The translations under genes and the position numbers were made by a program. Positions 44,887-52,314 of a stretch of DNA of 64,000 bases are shown here, piece after piece; the first letter of the stretch is position 1; the number at the start of each line of letters is the position of its first letter. The notes under the pieces were generated by a model. The model saw only the letters and a program-made list of their open reading frames with translations, was not told where the DNA came from and searched no databases. Source of the DNA: Flavobacteriaceae bacterium (lineage in GTDB: Bacteria; Bacteroidota; Bacteroidia; Flavobacteriales; Flavobacteriaceae); NCBI GenBank assembly GCA_027490305.1, contig JAIXYI010000069.1, forward strand, positions 1 through 64,000, given 5' to 3'.

Positions 44887-45460
44887 GGTTACACGGATTT
44901 AGAGTCAGACACAACAATCAACACAACTTTCTTCATAATCCCACAAAATTTCATAATACTACTTCCAGTCCTGGCCGCTGTTTCAGCATTCCGGCCACAC
45001 AGCAGCTATACCCTCATCGGGCCACAGTACTTCGGTCCTGCCACGCAAAATTGTAACAAAGGAAAAGCCCCCTTTCACAACTTGGGAACCGCTTGGGAAC
45101 GATTTTAAAACCCCGTCAATTAGAAAAGGGTCGCCCCAAGCCAAAGAATCAAGAACCACGAACTATGAACAACAACCAAGAACCTCCCACCTTCAACCAT
45201 TGATAAAGCATTGATAAAGCATGTACTCGTCCATACAGAAGCCTGTATGAAGCGCGTGAGAACCCCCTCTGTGCCCAAAAAAAGGGTGATAGTTTACGGT
45301 TCAAAGTTTCCAACCATAATCCTCTGGACTATCCCAATCTAAAACTCAAAATTTATAATTTAAAATTCCGAACGTGGTTCATCCCACCCTTCAACGCAAT
45401 CACTAGCAATTATCTAATTATCACATTTTCTAATTTTCTAATGTCCCACCCCTCCCAAAT
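44887..45460. other. 574-bp gap with degenerate word-like DNA
   Basis: No gene found. Contents are word-like runs such as AAGAACCACGAACTATGAACAACAACCAAGAAC (45151-45184), TTGATAAAGCATTGATAAAGCATG (around 45198-45224) and repeats of TAATTTTCTAAT / ATTATCTAATTATC (45405-45440). They are the inverse of the words in the gap on the other side of the 331-residue gene. Confidence 0.6.
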
Positions 45461-45484
45461 AAAAAACCCCGTCACTGACGGGGC
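45461..45484 (-). terminator. intrinsic terminator after the M13 peptidase gene
   Basis: On the reverse strand GCCCCGTCAGTGACGGGG is followed by TTTTTT: 7-bp stem CCCCGTC/GACGGGG with loop ACT. It starts 7 bp past the peptidase stop. Confidence 0.88.
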
Positions 45485-45491
45485 TTATCTC

Positions 45492-47534
45492 TTACCAAAT
45501 CTTCACGCGCTTCGACGGCTCAATATACATGCCGTCGCCGGGCTTGATGCCAAACGCGTCGTAAAACGCATCGACGTTTTGCAGCGGCACGTAACCGCGG
45601 TACATCGCCGGCGAGTGCGGGTCGGTTTTGACCTGGTTCTTCAGCGCTTCCTCACGCGACTTGGCCCGCCAGATCGTCGCCCACGAAATGAAGAACCGTT
45701 GCTCAGGCGTAAATCCGTCGATCAATCCCGGATTGCCGTTTTCTTTCAAGAACAATTGCAGTCCGTCATAGGCCGCATTCACACCACCCAGGTCACCGAT
45801 GTTCTCTCCCAGCGTGAACTTGCCATCCACGAAGGTGCCAGGCACGGGTTGTAACGCGCTGTATTGGTCAGCAAGCGCACCCGTGAGCGCGGCAAATTGC
45901 TTCGCATCCTGTTCCGTCCACCAGTCGACCAGGTTGCCGTCGGCATTGTAGCGGGAACCCGAATCGTCGAATCCGTGCGAAATCTCGTGTCCGATAACCG
46001 CGCCAATACCGCCATAATTCACAGCCTCATCGGCTTTGTAATTATAGAACGGCGGTTGCAGAATCGCCGCCGGGAACACGATTTCATTGAACGATGGGTT
46101 AAAATAGGCGTTCACGGTTTGGGGCGACATCCCCCAACGGGTTTTATCGACAGGTTTTTTCAGGTCCGCAATATTCTCGGCAAACCGCCACCGGGCGATG
46201 GCTTTCGCATTGTCGTAATAGGTGCCGCCTTCTTCCGGACTCTTGATCGCCAAGGCAGAATAATCCTTCCACTTGTCGGGATACCCGATCTTAATGGTCA
46301 TTTTCTTCAACTTCTCAACCGCATTTTTCTTGGTTTCCGGCGCCATCCAACTCAGGTTGTTAATCCTGATTTCGTAGGCACGGATGAGGTTCTGTATCAT
46401 CGCCTTCGCCTTCTCCTTCGCTTCAGGCGGGAACTTCTCGGCAACATACAACTTGCCAAGGGCTTCACCTACCGAACCATTCACTACCTGCAAGGCACGT
46501 TCGTCGCGGGCGCGCTGTTTGATCGCACCAGTCAGTGTTTTGCCGTAGAACTCCCAATTCGCCGTTTCAATCTGTGGCGACAGTTGCGAAGCGGCCCGGT
46601 TCAGCACCGTCCAACGCATATAGGCTTTCCAGTCGTCGACTTTGCCTTGTTTGAGGATGCCTTCCAACGCGGCCATATACTTAGGTTGGTTGACGATCAC
46701 CGAATCGAGTCCGGTCAAACCAAGTCCGTCGAAATACTGCTTCCAATTGATCGAAGGCACCAGCTTTTGAAGGCCGGCCACCGACATCGGGTTATACGAT
46801 TTCCGGCTGTCGCGACGTTCGACGCGGTCAAAACGCGGACGGGCCATTTCGGTTTCAAACGCCAGGATGCGCTCAGCTTGCGCCTGGGCATCCAACGGTT
46901 TCTCCCCGATGAATTGTAACATACGCGCCACATGGGTCATATACTTGATCCGTTTTTCCTGCGAATCTTTATCGTTCGATACATAATAATCGCGATCTGG
47001 AAGGCCCAGTGGTCCGACCCCTACTTCCACCACATTACGCGTACTTTTTTTATCATCCGGTCCGACATCCGCACGGAAAAACCCGATGCCGCCTTCCGGT
47101 GCCATATCAATCAACAGCCGTTCGAGTTCCCGCACCGATTGCACTTTGGCAATTTTACCCAGCGTGGGTTTCAACGGAGACGCACCCGCTCGCGAACGTG
47201 CTACCGTATCCATCACCGTACGGTAAAGGTTCACCGCCTTGGCGCGGTCATCCTGTGAAGGCAGCGTATTGTCTTTAGCTGTGCGCTTCAGGATGTTCAG
47301 GGCATCGCGGTCGGTGTTCTTCCGCAGTTCGTTGAAACTGCCCCAGGTGGTTTGGTCGCCCGGTATCTCGGTAGCATCGAGCCACGCGCCGTTGACGTAG
47401 CGGAAGAAATCATTTTTTGGACTCGTCTTCGGGTCCATGTAAGTCGTGTTGATTCCAGGTTCTGACTTCTGCGCCTGCATCGAGAACGCCGCGAAGCCGA
47501 GGGCAATTGCCCATTTTTTGGAGAGTAGCATCAT
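45492..47534 (-). CDS. M13-family (PepO/neprilysin-type) zinc metallopeptidase
   Basis: The 680-residue protein starts with a signal peptide (about residues 1-21, ending SMQAQ) and an M13 N-terminal lid domain (beginning around SPKNDFFRYVNGAWLD). It ends with the M13 catalytic domain. Motifs visible are NAYFNPSFNEIVFPA, the zinc site VIGHEISHGFDDSG near residues 518-531, the third ligand Glu in GENIGDLGG, and a final CRxW-like region modified to KRVKIW. M13 peptidases cut small peptides outside the cell membrane; the natural substrate is unknown. The gene is monocistronic and divergent from the SCO gene. Confidence 0.94.
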   Translation of the reverse strand: MMLLSKKWAIALGFAAFSMQAQKSEPGINTTYMDPKTSPKNDFFRYVNGAWLDATEIPGDQTTWGSFNELRKNTDRDALNILKRTAKDNTLPSQDDRAKAVNLYRTVMDTVARSRAGASPLKPTLGKIAKVQSVRELERLLIDMAPEGGIGFFRADVGPDDKKSTRNVVEVGVGPLGLPDRDYYVSNDKDSQEKRIKYMTHVARMLQFIGEKPLDAQAQAERILAFETEMARPRFDRVERRDSRKSYNPMSVAGLQKLVPSINWKQYFDGLGLTGLDSVIVNQPKYMAALEGILKQGKVDDWKAYMRWTVLNRAASQLSPQIETANWEFYGKTLTGAIKQRARDERALQVVNGSVGEALGKLYVAEKFPPEAKEKAKAMIQNLIRAYEIRINNLSWMAPETKKNAVEKLKKMTIKIGYPDKWKDYSALAIKSPEEGGTYYDNAKAIARWRFAENIADLKKPVDKTRWGMSPQTVNAYFNPSFNEIVFPAAILQPPFYNYKADEAVNYGGIGAVIGHEISHGFDDSGSRYNADGNLVDWWTEQDAKQFAALTGALADQYSALQPVPGTFVDGKFTLGENIGDLGGVNAAYDGLQLFLKENGNPGLIDGFTPEQRFFISWATIWRAKSREEALKNQVKTDPHSPAMYRGYVPLQNVDAFYDAFGIKPGDGMYIEPSKRVKIW

Positions 47535-47615
47535 AGTTGGCCTATTTAGTGAAACAAATGTACAGGTATCCAGTGCGTGCGTATGTTAAAACCGACAGGA
47601 ACCCCGCCGATTGCG

Positions 47616-47623
47616 TATTTTTG
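47616..47623 (+). promoter_or_regulatory. -7 box of the SCO gene
   Basis: TATTTTTG fits TAnnTTTG and ends 18 bp before the chosen ATG at 47642. A -33 box is not clear. This supports the ATG at 47642 rather than a start further upstream, since the upstream codons would precede the transcript. Confidence 0.55.
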
Positions 47624-47641
47624 TGGCGCAAATCTACACCC

Positions 47642-48310
47642 ATGGCGTTCCTGAAAAAATACCGCATTTTCCTCATCACCATGGGGATCTTCTCGGTGGT
47701 CTTCCTTACCGTCGCCTACAACCTGCTGAAAACCGAGAAAAAGCTGCCTATCTTCAACCCGGTGGATGTCAATCCCGAGCTCGCCGATCCGTCGGTATGG
47801 CACGTGGGCCGGGACCATCGCATTGCGGATTTCTCGTTTGTCAATCAGGACGGTAAAACCGTTACACAAAAAGACTACGAGGGCAAGATTTACGTGGCCG
47901 ATTTCTTCTTCACCACCTGCCAGACGATTTGCCCGATTATGACCTCGAACATGGAAAAGGTGCAGGATGCCATCCGCAACAATCCAAAGGTCATGATCCT
48001 GTCGCATTCCGTCACACCCGACATCGACACGCCCGAGGTCTTGAAGGCGTACGCCCAAAAACACCATGTCGACGCCCGGAAATGGAACCTCGTCACCGGC
48101 GATAAACGCAAAATCTTCGAAATAGCGCGAAGTTCGTACCTCGCCGTCAAAACCGGAAGCGAAGCCGAAATGTATGACATGGTGCACACCGAAAACTTTG
48201 TGCTCGTCGACCGCGAACGCCGGATACGGGGCTTCTACGACGGCACCAAAGAAACCGAAATCAAACGCCTCATCGACGACATCAGGTTTCTGTCAGAATC
48301 GTCGGAATAA
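47642..48310 (+). CDS. SCO1/SenC-family copper-chaperone/thioredoxin-like protein
   Basis: A 222-residue membrane-anchored thioredoxin-fold protein. An N-terminal transmembrane segment (about residues 8-28) is followed by the SCO domain with the copper-binding CxxxC in TCQTICPIM (about 93-101) and the conserved His in MVHTENFVLVD (about 182-192). SCO proteins deliver copper to cytochrome c oxidase CuA or reduce its cysteines. No oxidase genes are next to it. The start at 47642 gives the proper TM anchor and fits the -7 box. The feoA gene follows 41 bp downstream with its own promoter. Confidence 0.9.
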   Translation: MAFLKKYRIFLITMGIFSVVFLTVAYNLLKTEKKLPIFNPVDVNPELADPSVWHVGRDHRIADFSFVNQDGKTVTQKDYEGKIYVADFFFTTCQTICPIMTSNMEKVQDAIRNNPKVMILSHSVTPDIDTPEVLKAYAQKHHVDARKWNLVTGDKRKIFEIARSSYLAVKTGSEAEMYDMVHTENFVLVDRERRIRGFYDGTKETEIKRLIDDIRFLSESSE

Positions 48311-48323
48311 GTCGAAAAAGCAC

Positions 48324-48352
48324 TACCTTTGCGCTTATTCAATCTAAATAAG
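48324..48352 (+). promoter_or_regulatory. feoA promoter with a palindrome overlapping the start codon
   Basis: TACCTTTG (48324-48331) is a perfect -7 box. Just downstream lies CTTATT-CAATCTA-AATAAG (48334-48352), a perfect 6-bp inverted repeat around a 7-bp spacer, covering the expected transcription start and the first base of the GTG start codon. A repressor bound there would block initiation. A Fur- or DtxR-type iron regulator is the natural guess for an feoAB operon, but the palindrome alone does not identify it. Confidence 0.6.
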
Positions 48353-48582
48353 TGCAGACACCTCTTTCCGAACTGAAACAAGGGCAGCACGCCGTGATTG
48401 CGTCTTTCGAGATCGATGCCGTGCCGCTGAAGCTCATCGAAATGGGCTGTCTTCCCGGCAATCGTGTTGAGGTGTTGCAGATTGCGCCCTTCGGTGATCC
48501 GATTTACCTGAACGTAAACGAAAGCCACCTGGCCATTCGCATCGAGACGGCCCGCCAGATTTGGGTAGAAACCGAGGCCTAA
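48352..48582 (+). CDS. feoA: FeoA ferrous-iron transport accessory protein
   Basis: The 76-residue SH3-like protein has the FeoA pattern LSELKQGQHAVI, then KLIEMGCLPGNRVEVLQIAPFGDPIYL, ending in a hydrophobic strand. It regulates or assists FeoB at the inner membrane. The start is GTG at 48352; no better start is available, and the palindrome of the promoter ends on it. feoB begins 9 bp later, so they are one operon. Confidence 0.92.
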   Translation: MQTPLSELKQGQHAVIASFEIDAVPLKLIEMGCLPGNRVEVLQIAPFGDPIYLNVNESHLAIRIETARQIWVETEA

Positions 48583-48591
48583 TTTCCGAAG

Positions 48592-50694
48592 ATGTCTGAC
48601 AACACCATCAAAGTCGCGCTTATCGGCAACCCGAATACCGGGAAAACGTCGGTTTTCAATGCGTTGACGGGGTTGAACCAGCAAGTAGGGAATTATCCGG
48701 GTATCACCGTCGAGCGGAAGCAGGGAAGCTGCCAACTGCCGCTGGGCTTCAAGGCAACCGTACTCGATTTGCCCGGCACCTATAGCCTTAACGCCAGTTC
48801 CGTCGACGAAAATGTCGTCATCGAGTTGCTCATGAACCGCAACGACAAGGATTTTCCGGATGTCGTCGTGCTCGTGACCGATGTGGAAAACCTGAAACGG
48901 AACCTGCTGCTGTTTACCCAGATCAAAGACCTGGAAATTCCCGTCATCCTCTGCATCAATATGATTGACCGGATGCAGTTGAAAGGCATCACCCTTGATA
49001 TCCCATTTCTTGAAAAGGAACTGAAGACGCGTATCGCCTCGGTAAGCACCCGTAAAAACCTCGGCATCATGCACCTCAAGAAGCTGATCGTCGAATATCC
49101 GCAGTTGTCGACCGAGCCGTGCCTGAATGCGTCCAGTATCGATCCGGATTATTTCAACGGACTGCGGCGGACCTTCCCGAACCAGCAACTCTATAAACTA
49201 TGGCTGGTTATCACGCAGGACGTGAATTTTTCGGGCCTCACCAAAAACTTCCTCGATACCGAGAATTTCGCCAAGCCGAACACCGAGCTCAAGCGGATGC
49301 AACAGAAGGAAACCATCAAGCGCTACCAGTTCATCAACGATGTACTTAAGGTCGGGAAAGTAACCGACACCTCAAAAGCGCGCGACCTCCGCAGCCGGAT
49401 TGACCGGGTCTTGATGCACCGCGTGTGGGGTTATGCCATTTTCGGCTTCCTTTTATTACTCATCTTCCAGTCGATCTTTGACTGGTCAAGCTACCCGATG
49501 GATTGGATTGACGGCGGTTTCGCCTGGCTGAGCGGCTCTGTCGCCGACCACATGGCGCCCGGCACGCTGAACAACCTGCTCGCGCAGGGCATCATTCCGG
49601 GCATCGGCGGTATCGTCATTTTCATCCCGCAAATTGCCTTCCTTTTTCTGTTCATTTCCATCCTCGAAGAAAGCGGCTATATGAGCCGGGTCGTTTTCCT
49701 GATGGATAAGATTATGCGGCGCTTTGGACTGAACGGCAAAAGCGTTGTGCCCCTCGTGTCGGGCACTGCCTGCGCGATTCCGGCCATCATGGCGACGCGC
49801 AATATCGAAAACTGGAAGGAACGACTCATCACCATCCTGGTCACACCGTTCATGACGTGTTCGGCGCGTCTTCCCGTATATACTATCATCATTTCCCTCA
49901 TCATTCCGAAACAACGGGTCTTGGGCATTTTCAACACACAGGGCCTTACTCTGATGGCGCTTTACATCCTGGGGTTTTTGGCGGCGATACTGTCGGCATC
50001 CGTGCTGAACCACATCATGAAACTGCGTTCGAAGTCGTTCTTTGTGGTCGAAATGCCGAATTACAAACTGCCGTTGGGTCGTAATGTGGTGTTGAACGTC
50101 GTTGAGAAGACGAAAGCGTTCATCGCCGGGGCAGGCAAGATCATCCTTGCGATTTCCGTCATTCTGTGGTTCCTCGGGTCCTACGGCCCGTCTGATACCT
50201 TCGGAAAGGCCGACGAGATCATCGCGAAGGAAGTCGCCGCGGGTCGCATAGCACCCGACCAACATGATTCGGCTGTGGCAGCCTACAAATTGGAAAACTC
50301 CTATATTGGGATTGCAGGTAAGTCAATCGAACCCGCCATCCGTCCGTTGGGCTACGACTGGAAAATCGGTATTGCCGTATTGAGTTCGTTTGCCGCCCGC
50401 GAGGTCTTCGTCGGTACGCTGGCCACGATCTACAGTGTTGGGGGAGACGCCGATAACGAAGAACCGATCCGTGAGAAAATGGCCGCTGAGGTCCGTCCCG
50501 ACGGTACCCGCGTGTTCACGACCGCCACGGGTGTCTCGCTGCTGGTGTTCTACGCCTTCGCGATGCAATGCGCCAGTACATTGGCCATTACACGCAAAGA
50601 GACGAATTCATGGAAATGGCCGTTATACCAATTGTTGTGTATGAGTGTCATCGCCTACGTATCGGCACTCGCTGTCTATCAATTCATGAAGTAA
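48592..50694 (+). CDS. feoB: FeoB ferrous-iron transporter
   Basis: The 700-residue inner-membrane Fe(II) importer has an N-terminal GTPase domain (G1 GNPNTGKTS at about 12-20, YPGITVE, G3 DLPGTYS, NMID) with helical spacer. Two Gate domains follow, carrying the family motifs VVPLVSGTACAIPA and CSARLPVYT, and a nucleoside-recognition-type membrane segment closes the protein. Length is normal for Bacteroidetes FeoB. The stop TAA overlaps the next start (TAATG), so the outer-membrane-like protein is coupled to it. Confidence 0.96.
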   Translation: MSDNTIKVALIGNPNTGKTSVFNALTGLNQQVGNYPGITVERKQGSCQLPLGFKATVLDLPGTYSLNASSVDENVVIELLMNRNDKDFPDVVVLVTDVENLKRNLLLFTQIKDLEIPVILCINMIDRMQLKGITLDIPFLEKELKTRIASVSTRKNLGIMHLKKLIVEYPQLSTEPCLNASSIDPDYFNGLRRTFPNQQLYKLWLVITQDVNFSGLTKNFLDTENFAKPNTELKRMQQKETIKRYQFINDVLKVGKVTDTSKARDLRSRIDRVLMHRVWGYAIFGFLLLLIFQSIFDWSSYPMDWIDGGFAWLSGSVADHMAPGTLNNLLAQGIIPGIGGIVIFIPQIAFLFLFISILEESGYMSRVVFLMDKIMRRFGLNGKSVVPLVSGTACAIPAIMATRNIENWKERLITILVTPFMTCSARLPVYTIIISLIIPKQRVLGIFNTQGLTLMALYILGFLAAILSASVLNHIMKLRSKSFFVVEMPNYKLPLGRNVVLNVVEKTKAFIAGAGKIILAISVILWFLGSYGPSDTFGKADEIIAKEVAAGRIAPDQHDSAVAAYKLENSYIGIAGKSIEPAIRPLGYDWKIGIAVLSSFAAREVFVGTLATIYSVGGDADNEEPIREKMAAEVRPDGTRVFTTATGVSLLVFYAFAMQCASTLAITRKETNSWKWPLYQLLCMSVIAYVSALAVYQFMK

Positions 50695-51512
50695 TGCGTT
50701 CATTCGTTCGTAGCGCCCTAGCGGGTGTACTTTTCTTCGTATCCTTCGGCCTCAACGCCCAGGGAAAAATCGACCAATCCAAAAAAGAACTATCGGAGAA
50801 GTCCGACCCGTTGCCGACCCGCCCGTCGTCCGAGGCTCGCCCGTCATTGCAGGATGATGATTCCGACCATCCGCTGTTGGACCTTTTCCTCGACATCACT
50901 TTCGGGATCTTTAAATTCGGAGTGATTGGCGATTATAATTCGGAAGACCGCCTCTACAAAAGCGTATCGTCTTATCCGTTCTACCGGGAAGGCATCGGAA
51001 ACTACCGCGATTCAATCGAAGACAATCTCGGCCGATTGGACATCAGCAACCAATTCCTTTCCGATTTCCGGAATATACAGGCGAACCACCTCAAGGTAAC
51101 CGGTCGCCCCTTCCAGTATGTATACGCCCGGGCCGATTGGCACCAATTGCGGGAGGCCTTTCGCGATCAACCCGACGACGGTCTCGCACTCTTCCAATTA
51201 CACGTGTGTTATGACCGCATCCGGCTGCCCCGCTTCAACATGGGTTGGCATTTGGGCGTTACGTATGTCGGAAGCGGCGTCAATAAGGCCGGCGTATCAG
51301 CCGGCGTGTCGGCGGAAGTGTTCCTGAAGAAACGATGGAGTTTCGCCGGATCGGCCACCTGGAGTGCCGTCAACGAATCCCCTGTGCAGGTGTTCGAGCT
51401 GTCGTCGCGCTACCACCTGAAGAACTACTTCGTGTCGGCAGGCTACGAACATCTGCGAATCGCTTCGCCGCGTTATGATTTCATTGGCATCGGCGGCGGC
51501 GTTTATTTCTAA
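50694..51512 (+). CDS. outer-membrane beta-barrel-like protein of the feo operon
   Basis: The 272-residue protein has a signal peptide (about residues 1-23, ending LNAQ), a polar Asp/Ser-rich linker, a membrane-adjacent segment (LLDLFLDITFGIFKFGVIG) and a C-terminal series of alternating strands rich in Tyr, Gly and Phe ending in VYF, a typical outer-membrane barrel end. I do not recognise a named family. Translation start overlaps the feoB stop by one base. A longer open frame that begins inside feoB is not used. Its place between feoB and the Cys-rich peptide suggests a link to iron uptake, unproven. Confidence 0.65.
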   Translation: MRSFVRSALAGVLFFVSFGLNAQGKIDQSKKELSEKSDPLPTRPSSEARPSLQDDDSDHPLLDLFLDITFGIFKFGVIGDYNSEDRLYKSVSSYPFYREGIGNYRDSIEDNLGRLDISNQFLSDFRNIQANHLKVTGRPFQYVYARADWHQLREAFRDQPDDGLALFQLHVCYDRIRLPRFNMGWHLGVTYVGSGVNKAGVSAGVSAEVFLKKRWSFAGSATWSAVNESPVQVFELSSRYHLKNYFVSAGYEHLRIASPRYDFIGIGGGVYF

Positions 51513-51521
51513 CTTTGCAGT

Positions 51522-51647
51522 ATGGATTGGCAACTTCTCGTTTCGTATGGCATTCTGGCGATAGCCGTCGGCTACATCGCAAAGCGCTTCTTTTGGCCGA
51601 AACGGAAAGCCAAAAAGGGGAACTGTGGCACGGATTGTGGTTGCTAA
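51522..51647 (+). CDS. FeoB-associated Cys-rich membrane peptide
   Basis: A 41-residue peptide: one hydrophobic segment (residues 3-19) followed by a lysine/arginine-rich stretch and a terminal cysteine cluster (CGTDCGC). This is the standard FeoB-associated Cys-rich membrane protein found at the end of many Bacteroidetes feo operons. It starts 9 bp after the barrel gene. Its stop overlaps the end of the convergent dtxR gene by 4 bp. Confidence 0.8.
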   Translation: MDWQLLVSYGILAIAVGYIAKRFFWPKRKAKKGNCGTDCGC

Positions 51648-52297
51648 ACGGGCTTGACGAAGAGGTTGGCCGCTACTTTTCCCGAGATGGAATGAAGGTC
51701 ACCGTCCACCCGTATTTCCAGCGAACCATCGAACGGTTCGTGCCCCACTATCGTGATGTGAGCACCCAACGCGATGCCGTTTTTATCGAGGTATTGCAAG
51801 AATTCCGACGAGGTATCGCGCACGCCTACACAAACGCCTTCCTGCCCCTCTGCCAGTTCCGCCACTAATTGTTTTTCGGTTTTGAGGATACGGCCTTCGC
51901 GGTCCGGAATCGGGTCGCCATGCGGATCTTCCGTCGGATTGCCCAGGAAATCATCCAGTCGGTCAACGAGTTCGGGTGATTGGATGTGTTCCAACTGCTC
52001 GGCTATATCGTGTACTTCGTCCCAGGCGAATGCCAGTTTTTCCACCAGAAATACTTCCCATAACCGATGCTTTCGCACAATCATTTTGGCCGCCAGACGC
52101 CCCGTTTGGGTGAGCGACACCCCCTGGTATTTTTTATAGTGGATGAGTTCCTTTTCGGCCAATTTGCGTAGCATATCCGTCACGGAGGATGCCTTCGTCT
52201 CCATCTTCTCCGCAATGGCGTTGGTGCTGACTTCCGTTCCGCCGAGCGTCGTCAAGTGGTAGATGGCTTTGAGGTAATTTTCTTCTGAGAGCGTCAT
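51644..52297 (-). CDS. DtxR/MntR-family metal-dependent transcription regulator
   Basis: The 217-residue protein begins LSEENYLKAIYHL, the usual start of the family. A winged helix (about 1-70) with the recognition part KASSVTDMLRKLAEK, a dimerisation and metal-binding domain (about 72-140: MIVRKHRLWEVFLVEKL, EVHDIAEQLEHIQS, with His/Glu ligands) and a C-terminal FeoA-like SH3 domain (about 150-217) follow. The regulator represses metal-uptake genes when Mn(II) or Fe(II) is bound. It is encoded 17 bp downstream of the Nramp transporter gene and so is controlled by the promoter with the palindrome at 54241-54260. That layout, and the Nramp partner, make Mn(II) the more likely metal. Confidence 0.9.
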   Translation of the reverse strand: MTLSEENYLKAIYHLTTLGGTEVSTNAIAEKMETKASSVTDMLRKLAEKELIHYKKYQGVSLTQTGRLAAKMIVRKHRLWEVFLVEKLAFAWDEVHDIAEQLEHIQSPELVDRLDDFLGNPTEDPHGDPIPDREGRILKTEKQLVAELAEGQEGVCVGVRDTSSEFLQYLDKNGIALGAHITIVGHEPFDGSLEIRVDGDLHSISGKVAANLFVKPV

Positions 52298-52314
52298 GTT
52301 GCAACAAGCACAGG

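Noticed and set aside
45864..46919. Forward open frame of 351 codons opposite the M13 peptidase
   Set aside because: Complete M13 peptidase on the reverse strand; the forward translation has no signal, domain or sensible composition.
48235..49188. Reverse open frame of 317 codons opposite feoA/feoB
   Set aside because: feoA and feoB are certain on the forward strand; the reverse product is a compositional shadow.
50568..50693. Longer N-terminus for the feo-operon barrel protein
   Set aside because: It would lie in the feoB coding region; the ATG at 50694 directly precedes a good signal peptide.
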